From an uncultured Clostridia bacterium (lineage in GTDB: Bacteria > Bacillota > Clostridia > Christensenellales > CAG-138): a stretch of DNA of 64,000 bases. Shown piece after piece: positions 8,497-16,579 of the stretch. Below the pieces are notes generated by a model. That model was given only the letters and a program-made list of their open reading frames with translations. It did not search any database and had not been told where the DNA came from. Made by a program: the position numbers and the translations under genes. Location of the stretch: NCBI GenBank assembly GCA_934633695.1, contig CAKTYT010000003.1:82727-146726 (forward strand). Reading direction: 5' to 3'. Numbering within the stretch: position 1 is the stretch's first letter; each line of letters begins with the position of its first letter.

Positions 8497-9561
8497 TTAT
8501 TTACCCGCTTTTTTTGCAAAAACAAACTTACGCTGCAAAATGAAACTGAGCGGATAGAGTACCAGCTGTGAGAGTATCTGTGCGATCCACAGCGGTATTG
8601 AGGGTGTCAAAAGGGCGAGCAGACCGTAGTTTGCGGCGAGAATAAAAACAGCAAGAATATAATAGCGAAGCACACTGCCGTTTGTCTCAAACACAATCCG
8701 CCTGTTAAGCGTATAGTTGACAAGAGAACTGATAATTCGTGCAATCACGAGGGCAGGAAGCTTCGGTTCGAGGGTAAGACTAAACAGGTGAAAAGAATCG
8801 CCGCTTAAAACGTCGGAAAACACTTTGGTCAGTATGAGTACCAAGGCATAGTCAACAACCCAACTGATAATCGAAGACGCAATGAACCCGAAAATCACCT
8901 TATAAATTCGCCACGAATCCTTTATCGTGTTGAAATGGGAGGTCTCATTTTCGTTAATATATACCGTCTCAATAGTTTCTTCAATGATGGGTATCTGTTT
9001 TTTTGTGCAGACAAGAAGCTGATTCATCTCGTATTCATAACGGTCACCGTTTATACTGAGCATTTCATCGAGAAGATCTGTTGAAAAAGCACGTAGTCCC
9101 GTCTGTGTATCGTAAACTCTGACGCCGGTGGAAACTGCAAACACGAACCTTGTGATACCGTTGCCGAGTCTGCTCCTGAGCGGAACCTTGCCCGTAAAAC
9201 CTCGGCTTCCAAGCACGAGAGCGGAGCGGTTTTTCGCCCAAACAGCACAGACCTTTTCAATGTCGGCAAGCAAATGTTGGCCGTCTGCATCAACGGTGAT
9301 AATGCCTTCATCTTTGAGGTTGAGCGACTTTATCCACTCAAAAGCAGTTTTCATCGCTCTGCCTTTGCCATGGTTGACTTCGTGATGAATGACCTTGACC
9401 CTATTGCTGTGCATTTCATCAATCCGGCTGAAAACCGCCTGCTTTTCTGCACTGCTGCCATCATCAACGACAACTATGCGGTAATCAGTTTTATCGAGCA
9501 AACCCTGCACGACCCCAATAAGTTTTTTGTCCGGTTCATAGGCCGGAATAACAACTATCAT
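8497..9561 (-). CDS. GT2 glycosyltransferase fused to GtrA-like membrane domain
   Basis: Residues 1-230 are a GT-A glycosyltransferase of the dolichol-phosphate-mannose synthase type: IVVIPAYEPDKKL, VVDDGSS and VDADGQH are visible. Residues about 235-354 form four membrane helices of the GtrA family. Such fusions load a sugar onto undecaprenyl phosphate and help flip it for cell-surface glycosylation. I prefer the ATG at 9561, since GGAG lies 6 bases upstream; an ATG at 9573 adds four residues but its own codons form that ribosome site. It is first in the operon with the NAGPA protein. Confidence 0.9.
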   Translation of the reverse strand: MIVVIPAYEPDKKLIGVVQGLLDKTDYRIVVVDDGSSAEKQAVFSRIDEMHSNRVKVIHHEVNHGKGRAMKTAFEWIKSLNLKDEGIITVDADGQHLLADIEKVCAVWAKNRSALVLGSRGFTGKVPLRSRLGNGITRFVFAVSTGVRVYDTQTGLRAFSTDLLDEMLSINGDRYEYEMNQLLVCTKKQIPIIEETIETVYINENETSHFNTIKDSWRIYKVIFGFIASSIISWVVDYALVLILTKVFSDVLSGDSFHLFSLTLEPKLPALVIARIISSLVNYTLNRRIVFETNGSVLRYYILAVFILAANYGLLALLTPSIPLWIAQILSQLVLYPLSFILQRKFVFAKKAGK

Positions 9562-9615
9562 ATTTTTCTCCATTTTTATTACAATGGCTACACGCCATCG
9601 CCTTCAGACACGGGG

Positions 9616-9644
9616 ATTATAGCACACTGCTCCCATTTTGAAAA
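9616..9644 (-). promoter_or_regulatory. Promoter of the GT2-GtrA operon
   Basis: A perfect minus-strand TATAAT at 9621-9616 lies 17 bases from TTTTCA (9644-9639), a weak -35. It sits about 55 bases before the start codon. Confidence 0.55.
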
Positions 9645-9690
9645 TACCCAAATGCTAAAAAACACCATGGATTGAGGAGAAATACAAAAA

Positions 9691-9936
9691 ATGTTCAAAA
9701 AACCGCCATATTCTGAACGATTCGAAAAGTGGATTTCGGACAACAAAAAAAGCCGTGCACCCTCCCTTCGACAAGGCACCGATATGCGTTATCCGAATAT
9801 GAAGCTCAAACCAGGCACACCCGCGGCACACCGCCAAATCCGCTTAATGCTGCTTCCGTCAGGACCTGACATGGTTCACGGCAGACGATTGCACGGGACC
9901 CGGTTCTCAGCACTCCTCATCAGAACTGCCAAATGA
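9691..9936 (+). CDS. Possible small basic protein, doubtful
   Basis: This 81-residue frame starts 10 bases after GAGGAG, which is why it is listed. The product is very basic with no membrane helix and matches nothing I recognise. It stands alone between two operons, divergent from the GT2-GtrA gene. It may be a real small nucleic-acid-binding protein or chance. Sequence from 9937 to 10340 holds only a short hairpin (TAGCGG/CCGCTA near 9971-10000) and no other convincing gene. Confidence 0.3.
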   Translation: MFKKPPYSERFEKWISDNKKSRAPSLRQGTDMRYPNMKLKPGTPAAHRQIRLMLLPSGPDMVHGRRLHGTRFSALLIRTAK

Positions 9937-10350
9937 AACCAAGCCTAGGGGAGGGAATTAGACCCTGCTTTAGCGGATTGCAGGCAAAGGGCACCGCTAG
10001 CTCCCCGTTTAGCACGACTTCTGTATTATACACGATAAAAATGATTTTTGCAAGAACAAATTTTGAAAAGTGGGAGGAATTTGCTCGACTTCCATGCGTG
10101 ATACCGTTCGAAAGTGCCGCATTTATCGAATAAAGCACAGCGGCAGGAAATGCGAACAAAATAGAGAGAATTTTTGAATCTTCTTCGTAAACTCCGTACG
10201 TCTTTTTTATTGGGGTTTAGATAGCCGGAGCAAGATTTCACAATAGAATGATATTAGAATCACAACGCATGATCTAATTTTCTGCAATAAAAACTCTTAA
10301 TAACGGTGAAGCATTTCGATTGCAATCTTAATATATCATGAGGGCACACC

Positions 10351-10379
10351 TTGACTTCGTGCGGTACAAGTGGTAGAAT
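10351..10379 (+). promoter_or_regulatory. Promoter of the cobalamin-riboswitch operon
   Basis: TTGACT (10351-10356) and TAGAAT (10374-10379) are spaced by exactly 17 bases, a near-consensus sigma-A promoter. Transcription would begin near 10386, just before the riboswitch. The 11 bases CTTGACTTCGT at the -35 recur at the promoter of the LRR-dockerin gene at 26.4 kb. Confidence 0.8.
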
Positions 10380-10400
10380 CGAACGGAAAACTGAATAAGG

Positions 10401-10582
10401 CTCAAGTGCCGATGCTCTGCCGTGCTGCGGAGAGTGTCGGAGAATAGGTAATCGGGTCGAAGTCCCGAACGGTACCGCCGCTGTGGGTATGTAGGAGTCG
10501 CTTTTCGGTGCAAACCGGCCATTGGGAAACTGAGAAGGTTAAGTGTCTTCCGTTGATATACAAGTCAGAAGAACTGCTTGAG
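10401..10582 (+). ncRNA. Cobalamin riboswitch
   Basis: The hallmarks of the cobalamin aptamer occur in order. CTCAAG (10401-10406) pairs with CTTGAG (10577-10582) as the closing stem. The core has GGGTCGAAGTCCCGAACGG followed by ACCGCCGCTGTG, then GGCCATTGGGAAACTGAGAAGG-type sequence. The B12 box AAGTCAGAAGAACTGCTT is at 10562-10579. The RNA binds a cobalamin and reduces expression downstream. A terminator follows at 10648. It places the next eight genes under B12 control and implies a role in cobalamin acquisition or use. Confidence 0.93.
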
Positions 10583-10647
10583 TTGTATTCCCCTTGCTTT
10601 TGCAGCTCACGAGTTATGAGGTCGGCGGATTTTTTTGTTGCGTAAAC

Positions 10648-10680
10648 GGTGCAGCTTTTTGCTGTGCTGTTTTTTATTTT
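10648..10680 (+). terminator. Riboswitch expression-platform terminator
   Basis: GTGCAGC and GCTGTGC pair over seven positions (two G-U) around TTTTT and are followed by TGTTTTTTATTTT. It lies between the aptamer and the first start codon, so B12 binding probably favours premature termination. No gene ends just upstream that it could otherwise serve. Confidence 0.8.
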
Positions 10681-10736
10681 AATGTCCGCATACTTCCAAC
10701 TGCAAAACAAACACTTCATTGAAAAAAGAGGAAGAT

Positions 10737-11072
10737 ATGAACAAAAAGTCTACGAAACATGCGGCTGATGAAAGGACGGCTATGGAAGAGGAGTTTGCAA
10801 GTCGTCATGCAAGTGACACCGATGAAGAGCTGCTTAATTATGTTGCCGGGATAGCCGAGAAACTCGGAAGAAGGCCGACAAAAGAAGAAACCGTTGGCTA
10901 CCGTTATATAAAATCCCGCTTGGGTCACTGGCCGGGAATAATGGTTTGTATAGGACTTCTCGAACCAAAGCAAACCCGAAGGGAACGCATGAGAAAAGCC
11001 ATTGCAAATAAAAAACGTATGGCTAGTGGTAATGGAAAGGCTTTATCGCGAAAAGAGAATGAAGAAATCTGA
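10737..11072 (+). CDS. Small protein with a single HNH-type repeat
   Basis: The 111-residue product starts at an ATG 5 bases after AGAGGAAG; a TTG further upstream lacks such a site. Residues about 30-85 match the homing-endonuclease-associated repeat fold (ELLNYVAGIAEKLGRRPTKE, then YIKSRLGHWPGI and a GL end), flanked by charged tails. This repeat is usually a DNA-binding helical module; no HNH nuclease residues are present. As first gene under the B12 switch and overlapping the next gene by 14 bases, it could be a local regulator, but this is inferred. Confidence 0.7.
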   Translation: MNKKSTKHAADERTAMEEEFASRHASDTDEELLNYVAGIAEKLGRRPTKEETVGYRYIKSRLGHWPGIMVCIGLLEPKQTRRERMRKAIANKKRMASGNGKALSRKENEEI

Positions 11073-13398
11073 AGTCATAAAAATATTAAGTATAGTATTG
11101 GTGATGGCAATGCTGTCGGGACTTTTGTCGCTTATTTTTTCGGCAAGTTATATAACACCCGAAAACCCATTGAGCGAACAAACGTTTTGTCCGAATGAAG
11201 AACCTGAGCCCACAGATGACAATGTGGATCACCCTCCGCAGACGATAATTCCGCAGCCGACGGAAACACCTGTTCCAACGGTACAGCCGACGGATACTCC
11301 GGCTCCGACAGATACGCCTGTACCGACAGATACCCCGATTCCTACGGATATACCAACTCCGACTGCACAGCCAACGGATACTCCGGTTCCGACGGACACA
11401 CCCATTCCAACCCCAAGGCCAACGGTCAAACCGACAGAGAGACCGACCTCGAGACCAACGGCTGATCCAACCGAAAGGCCGACCCCAAGGCCAACGGCTA
11501 ATCCAACCGAGAGACCGACCCCGAGGCCAACGGTTAAACCGACCGAAAGACCGACCCCAAGGCCAACGGTCAAACCGACTGAAAGACCGACCCCAAGGCC
11601 AACGGTCAAACCGACTGAAAGACCGACCCCAAGGCCAACGGTCAAACCGACAGAGAGACCAACCCCAAGACCAACGGCTAATCCGACAGAGAAACCGACC
11701 CAAAGACCAACGGCTAATCCGACAGAGAAACCGACCCAAAGACCAACGGCTAATCCGACTTATCTTCCGACTGAAGAGCCAACAAGTCATCCGACATATC
11801 AACCGACAGAGAAACCGACGGCCAGGCCGACCGATTATCCGACAAACACACCCGAGCCGGGAGGTGACGCTACACCCGAGCCGGGCGGTGACACTACACC
11901 CGAGCCGGGAGGTGACGCTACACCCGAGCCGGGCGGTGACACTACACCCGAGCCGGGAGGTGACACTACACCTGGGCCGGGCGGCGATGCTACACCCGAA
12001 CCGGGCGGCGATGCTACACCCGAACCTGGAATTGAAAGGCCATACATTGTTACAGACCTTTACAGTGGAGTTTATACGCCTAGAGATATAGAAAATGATA
12101 CTCTTGTTTTCTATGCCTACCCGGCAGGCGGAGCGAATCTGACGCTTAGGGTCTACATAAAGGAACGTTATGAGGATGTTAATAACGGGATTCTTATGTC
12201 ACCTGATGAGCAAAGTTATTTTTACCCGCAGCTGACATTAAACACTGAATACATCATCACGATGTATCTCTATCAAAACGGAGAACTCTGTGGAGGTGCA
12301 GTCAGATTCTATATAACTTATCGCAACGAAATGGCGGATGAAGATAACCCTGTAGTCGGCGACCATCCACCGGTTATTACGACCAACAGAGACGGCGATG
12401 ACAGTGTAATAACGAGCAGCAGGTTCATGTTGAGGGTTTCTGCACGTACATGGGAAGGCGATGTAATTTATACAAATCACATCGTTGTGACTCTTGACGG
12501 GGTTGTGCAGACAAATCCGACGGGAAGCTCGGTATTTGAATATCATCTGCTGCTGACTCCCCCGAATGTTGGGGATGACATAGACCATGTTGTTACGATA
12601 CTTGCATGGGATGACGAGGGCAACTCGACATTCAGAACGCTCATTCTGCCGTACCATCGTGTATCTGAAGGCTACGAGAACGGGTCGATTCATATCATGC
12701 TTGACGCAACAACTCTGGGGCTCGGCATCATAATCGATGACGTTTACACCGTACATGAAGGTGAAACGGCTGCGGAATTGCTGCTGAGGCTTTTTGAAGA
12801 CTATGGGATTGAGGTTGAGTACGGAGGTACTCCAAAGCTGAATTTCTATTTGCGACGCATACTATGCGGGGATATTGCCTACAACGTGCAAATCCCGCCG
12901 GAGCTTTGGACTTTAATCCTGCGTGACGGAATTACGCTAACGGATAACGGAGATCGCGACAGTATCGGTGAATTTGACTACACACGCTGCTCAGGATGGA
13001 TGTATTGCATAAACGGAATGTATCCCGGCATAGGTCTTTCTGAATATTATCCAATCGATGGTGATACGCTCTGCCTCAGGTTTACTCTCGCTCTCGGCAA
13101 AGATATCGGCGGTTTTGATGCAACCGGTTCCGGAGTAGGCGAAGGTGTGTTGACGAGTTACTGTGGAATGTGGATTGACGGCGGATTCATTCAGCTTGAG
13201 CATGATTACTGTGTTGTTGCCCGCGTTGAGCCAACCGAATTCGACGAAGGCTATATCGATTATCAGTGTTCCAAGTGCCATGATTCCTACCGTGAAATAT
13301 TGCCTCCGACGGGAGGGGCTGGTGGCAAAAGTGCTCCGGCTTTACTGCCTATAACAAACGAAAAGAAAAAGGAGTATTTGAATGAAGAAGCGGTTTAA
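11059..13398 (+). CDS. Pro/Thr-rich surface stalk protein with DUF4430 domain
   Basis: The start is taken at MKKSEV, which begins a signal peptide; the frame is open 19 codons further up, inside the previous gene. Of 779 residues, about 55-325 are a stalk of PT-rich repeats (PTERPTPRPTVK units, then GGDATPEP units). Residues about 325-540 are beta-rich, and about 540-685 are a DUF4430 domain (SGWMYCINGMYPGIG, then LCLRFTLALGKDIGG). InterPro calls this fold transcobalamin-like C-terminal. A CSKCH motif near 735 may bind metal. No LPXTG anchor or C-terminal helix is visible. With the B12 switch, a cobalamin-binding role is likely but unproven. Confidence 0.85.
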   Translation: MKKSEVIKILSIVLVMAMLSGLLSLIFSASYITPENPLSEQTFCPNEEPEPTDDNVDHPPQTIIPQPTETPVPTVQPTDTPAPTDTPVPTDTPIPTDIPTPTAQPTDTPVPTDTPIPTPRPTVKPTERPTSRPTADPTERPTPRPTANPTERPTPRPTVKPTERPTPRPTVKPTERPTPRPTVKPTERPTPRPTVKPTERPTPRPTANPTEKPTQRPTANPTEKPTQRPTANPTYLPTEEPTSHPTYQPTEKPTARPTDYPTNTPEPGGDATPEPGGDTTPEPGGDATPEPGGDTTPEPGGDTTPGPGGDATPEPGGDATPEPGIERPYIVTDLYSGVYTPRDIENDTLVFYAYPAGGANLTLRVYIKERYEDVNNGILMSPDEQSYFYPQLTLNTEYIITMYLYQNGELCGGAVRFYITYRNEMADEDNPVVGDHPPVITTNRDGDDSVITSSRFMLRVSARTWEGDVIYTNHIVVTLDGVVQTNPTGSSVFEYHLLLTPPNVGDDIDHVVTILAWDDEGNSTFRTLILPYHRVSEGYENGSIHIMLDATTLGLGIIIDDVYTVHEGETAAELLLRLFEDYGIEVEYGGTPKLNFYLRRILCGDIAYNVQIPPELWTLILRDGITLTDNGDRDSIGEFDYTRCSGWMYCINGMYPGIGLSEYYPIDGDTLCLRFTLALGKDIGGFDATGSGVGEGVLTSYCGMWIDGGFIQLEHDYCVVARVEPTEFDEGYIDYQCSKCHDSYREILPPTGGAGGKSAPALLPITNEKKKEYLNEEAV
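11440..12030 (+). repeat. In-frame minisatellites coding the stalk
   Basis: Two tandem arrays lie inside the DUF4430 stalk gene. From about 11440 to 11780, 36-bp units encode PTERPTPRPTVK and variants such as PTEKPTQRPTAN, several nearly identical at the DNA level. From about 11856 to 12030, 24-bp units encode GGDATPEP/GGDTTPEP. Units are multiples of three, so slippage would change stalk length without breaking the frame. Confidence 0.9.
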
Positions 13399-14446
13399 AA
13401 CACTTGTTTGCGTTTTATTAATACTGCTCGTATTCTTAAACGGATGTACGCACAAAATCACTCTGACAAAGCCAATGTCGGATGAGATAACTGGTACTGC
13501 TGCGGGAATAAAGAAACTTGCAGGAGTTGATAACGATGCATCCTTGCTCTCGAGAAAAGATATTTTTCCGGCCGGAAGTTCCGTCTGTGATTGGACGGCC
13601 TTTGCTTTTGCAATTTCCGGTGTGGAAGAGGACTATAACACGTACCTTTGTTCTCTTGCTGATTATGTCGAAATTGCGATGTGCGAGAAGGGGTGCCTTG
13701 ATAAAACCAAAGCAACAGAATACCACCGTATTGCCATGACGGTGCTTGCTCTTGGTGGTGATCCCACGGCATTTTCAAAAGGTGCGGATGGGAAACCTGT
13801 CGATCTAATCGAACTCGGCACCTACAATTTCGATGGGGATCTTGGCGGTCAGGGACTTAATGGCTACATCTTTGCACTTATAACACTTGACATCGGTAAT
13901 TTTGCGATTCCGGAAAATGCAAATTATACACGCAGAGACATCGTGAATGCAATTCTTGAAGCCTGTGAGCCCGAAGGAGGGTTTGGACTCGAAAAGGGAG
14001 CGTTTGACGTTGACATAACGGCAATGGCGATCCAGGCACTTTCACCATATTATGGCAGCCAAAATGCAATTTCAATTGGTGTGTCTCCGGGGGAAATTGC
14101 ATCTGCTGTCGACAGGTCAATTGAAAGACTTGCTTCCGTTATGACAGATAATTGCACCTTTGTTTCGTATGGTTCGGAAAATGTTGAGTCAACAGCTCAG
14201 ACAATTATAGCTCTTTGCTCGCTTGGAAAGGATCCGACCAAGGAGGAAATGTTCAAACGTGGCGGCAGGACTATTGTTGACGGAATGCAAAGTTTTCTTC
14301 TACCGGGAAATATTTACAGACATTCCACTGAAAACTTTGATGGCAACCTCATGTCAAGCGAACAGGCAATGCTGGCACAAATTGCTCTGTATAAACTGAA
14401 CAATGGCTTGGGTAGACTTTACAGCATTCAATTGGGAGAGGGATAA
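13382..14446 (+). CDS. Lipoprotein with terpenoid-cyclase-like alpha/alpha domain
   Basis: The 354-residue protein has a lipoprotein signal peptide with lipobox LNGC (Cys22), so it is tethered outside the membrane. The rest is helical with repeats like prenyltransferase/squalene-cyclase units: EGGFGLEKGAFDVDITAMAI, then STAQTIIALCSLGKDPT. The same alpha6/alpha6 barrel forms the N-terminal domain of intrinsic factor and transcobalamin. It starts inside the end of the DUF4430 gene (17-base overlap, with AAGGAG in the latter's coding sequence), so the two are coupled. The likely role is the alpha half of a split cobalamin-binding pair; no enzyme activity is implied. Confidence 0.8.
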   Translation: MKKRFKTLVCVLLILLVFLNGCTHKITLTKPMSDEITGTAAGIKKLAGVDNDASLLSRKDIFPAGSSVCDWTAFAFAISGVEEDYNTYLCSLADYVEIAMCEKGCLDKTKATEYHRIAMTVLALGGDPTAFSKGADGKPVDLIELGTYNFDGDLGGQGLNGYIFALITLDIGNFAIPENANYTRRDIVNAILEACEPEGGFGLEKGAFDVDITAMAIQALSPYYGSQNAISIGVSPGEIASAVDRSIERLASVMTDNCTFVSYGSENVESTAQTIIALCSLGKDPTKEEMFKRGGRTIVDGMQSFLLPGNIYRHSTENFDGNLMSSEQAMLAQIALYKLNNGLGRLYSIQLGEG

Positions 14447-14463
14447 GCAGAAAAGGAGAAAAA

Positions 14464-15405
14464 ATGATTACAGATGAAATAAAAAAAGAGATAAAGAAGG
14501 TCATCATCGGCAAAGACGATGTTATCAGTAAGGTGCTCCTGGCTATACTCGCACGTGGGCATGTGCTGCTTGAGGATGTTCCCGGAGTAGGTAAAACAAG
14601 TCTTGCTCTGGCATTTTCAAAGGCACTCGGACTTGACTGCAAACGCATCCAGTTCACCGCAGATACCATGCCGTCCGATGTTGTGGGATTCAGTGTTTTT
14701 GAAAAAAACAGTTCCCGCTTTGTGTACAAGCCGGGAGCTGTTATGACGAACCTGTTGCTTGCTGATGAAATCAACCGAACTTCGAGCAAAACTCAGTCGG
14801 CACTCCTTGAGGCAATGGAGGAGGGAAAAGTCACGGTTGACGGGGTTACACACGACCTTCCGGTGCCATTCACAACGCTTGCTACGGAAAATCCAATAGG
14901 TTCGGCCGGTACTCAGCTTTTGCCCGTTTCTCAGCTTGACAGATTTATGCTTAAGCTCAGTATGGGATATCCTGACAGAGCCAGCCAGGTTGAAATTATG
15001 CGTGACAGACACCACGCTAATCCGATTGATGCCGTCAAACCCGTCTGTACGGCGGCAGATCTTTCAAAGTTGATTGAGGATGTGCAGAGTATTTTTGTCA
15101 GCGATGCTGTCTACGAATACATTGCAGAGCTGACGGAAAGGACAAGGGTTCACCCGATGATAAAATTCGGAGTCAGTCCAAGAGGAGCCTTGGCAGTATG
15201 TCGGGCAGCGAAGGCACATGCCTGCCTTGAACAACGCGATTACGTAAATGCCGATGATGTTGTTTATGTATTTTCGGATGTTTGCTCACACCGCATTGTT
15301 CTCGGTTCAAAAGCGAGGATACGCGACTGTACTGAGCAATCGGTCATTGCCGAGATAATATTGGGATGTAAAAAACCCGGTATTCGGGAGTTTTCACGCA
15401 GATGA
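14464..15405 (+). CDS. MoxR-type AAA+ ATPase
   Basis: This 313-residue cytosolic ATPase carries Walker A GVGKT (residues 41-45), Walker B LLADEINR (about 98-105), ALLEAMEEGKVTVDG and the sensor region TLATENP. It matches the MoxR (AAA_3) family in length and domain order (AAA core 1-200, lid 230-300). MoxR ATPases act as chaperones for maturation or assembly of partner complexes and are almost always next to a DUF58 gene, as here (4-base overlap). AAAGGAG precedes the start. In this operon it probably assists assembly of the surface apparatus. Confidence 0.93.
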   Translation: MITDEIKKEIKKVIIGKDDVISKVLLAILARGHVLLEDVPGVGKTSLALAFSKALGLDCKRIQFTADTMPSDVVGFSVFEKNSSRFVYKPGAVMTNLLLADEINRTSSKTQSALLEAMEEGKVTVDGVTHDLPVPFTTLATENPIGSAGTQLLPVSQLDRFMLKLSMGYPDRASQVEIMRDRHHANPIDAVKPVCTAADLSKLIEDVQSIFVSDAVYEYIAELTERTRVHPMIKFGVSPRGALAVCRAAKAHACLEQRDYVNADDVVYVFSDVCSHRIVLGSKARIRDCTEQSVIAEIILGCKKPGIREFSRR

Positions 15406-16571
15406 ACAAGAAAAACAGGAGAAACGTTGTAAATATTGCCGTACATGCCGTTCTTATTGTTTTCTGCTTGGGAATTTTCATAAAGGAGCCGTCACTTTTG
15501 ACAATGGTACCTATGTGTCTGCTTCTAATCATTCCGCCTTTGAATTATGCCATTAACCTGATTGCATCCAAACACGTTTGCATCAGTGTTCGCTCCGTCG
15601 CTTCTTGTCAGAGGAATGACTCAAACAGAGGAAGTGATACAGGGGAAAGCTGTCCGTGCAGTGTTCGTCTTTTCAATAAGAGCGTTATTCCGCTTCCGTT
15701 CATCCAATGTACTCTGAGCCTTGTGAACAGTTTGAACGGTGAGCAGAAATTTATCACCGTACGCTGCCATGCCGCTGCCTTGTCAGAATGTGAAATGCAA
15801 TTTTGTGTTTCGAACAGCCATACGGGTTGCGTGAATGTGAATATCGTTCGTGCAGAGATCATGGATATTTTCGGTGTTCTGCCGGTGAAAATGAAGTCGG
15901 CGGGCAACGAAAGGTCAGAAGCCATGTGTATGTTTCTTCCAAAAGTGTTTGAGATTGACTTTGCGAATGACAGGCGATTCTCTCCCGACAGTGACAGCTG
16001 CGATTACGCCCCGGGTAAGAGAGGGTCGGATTTCACAGAAGTACTTCAGCTCCGACCGTATGAGGAGGGAGATTCGATAAAGCACATTCACTGGAAAGTC
16101 TCTTGTAAGTCGGACAAGCTTATAGTTCGTGAAGCCAGCTTTCCGATTATTCATTCATTGCTCGTTTTAATGGATGTAAACAAGTGCACACCGGATGAAT
16201 GCGATGCAGTGTGTGATGTTACAGCTTCAGTCTGCTCTGCACTTCACGATGCAGGTTCTGCATTCACTCTGCTTCGAACCAAGGACGGCGAGGTTGAGCT
16301 TCATGAAGTGCAGCCTGAGGCAGAACTTCTGCCGGCAATAGAATGGTTGATCGAATGTGAGCCTTGCAGTCAGGCTTATGAAAATTATGTTTTGGAAAAC
16401 GGAACTCCTGAATTCGGCAGGGTAATTTTTATCGGTAAGTCGTTTGGAGAAAGTGCAGCAGAGTTTTGCAGTGCATCGGAAACAAAAATACTGCTTTGCG
16501 GAATTGAAGGCTTCGGGCAGCATTTTGATGCCGAAAATATTGAGGAAAGCATAATAAAACTTAAAATATAG
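15402..16571 (+). CDS. DUF58 membrane protein
   Basis: The 389-residue protein has two N-terminal membrane helices (about residues 8-55), a beta-rich extracellular-type segment with several cysteines, and the DUF58 signature RPYEEGDSIKHIHWKVSCKS at about 215-235 followed by a vWA-like region. DUF58 proteins are partners of MoxR ATPases; their biochemistry is poorly known. It overlaps moxR by 4 bases and is followed after 8 bases by the transglutaminase gene, the classic trio. Confidence 0.9.
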   Translation: MNKKNRRNVVNIAVHAVLIVFCLGIFIKEPSLLTMVPMCLLLIIPPLNYAINLIASKHVCISVRSVASCQRNDSNRGSDTGESCPCSVRLFNKSVIPLPFIQCTLSLVNSLNGEQKFITVRCHAAALSECEMQFCVSNSHTGCVNVNIVRAEIMDIFGVLPVKMKSAGNERSEAMCMFLPKVFEIDFANDRRFSPDSDSCDYAPGKRGSDFTEVLQLRPYEEGDSIKHIHWKVSCKSDKLIVREASFPIIHSLLVLMDVNKCTPDECDAVCDVTASVCSALHDAGSAFTLLRTKDGEVELHEVQPEAELLPAIEWLIECEPCSQAYENYVLENGTPEFGRVIFIGKSFGESAAEFCSASETKILLCGIEGFGQHFDAENIEESIIKLKI

Positions 16572-16579
16572 TTTGGTTT

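Noticed and set aside
11086..11802. Long antisense frames (up to 238 codons) opposite the Pro/Thr stalk
   Set aside because: They are produced by the repeat codons of the real gene; the products are low-complexity Gly/Val or Arg/Trp runs without ribosome sites.
11440..12030. CRISPR-like tandem repeats
   Set aside because: The repeats have no unique spacers, are in frame, and encode PT-rich and GGDATPEP units.
13330..13398. Sortase anchor at the end of the DUF4430 stalk protein (LPIT)
   Set aside because: LPIT is followed directly by lysines with no hydrophobic helix, so it is not an LPXTG-type signal.
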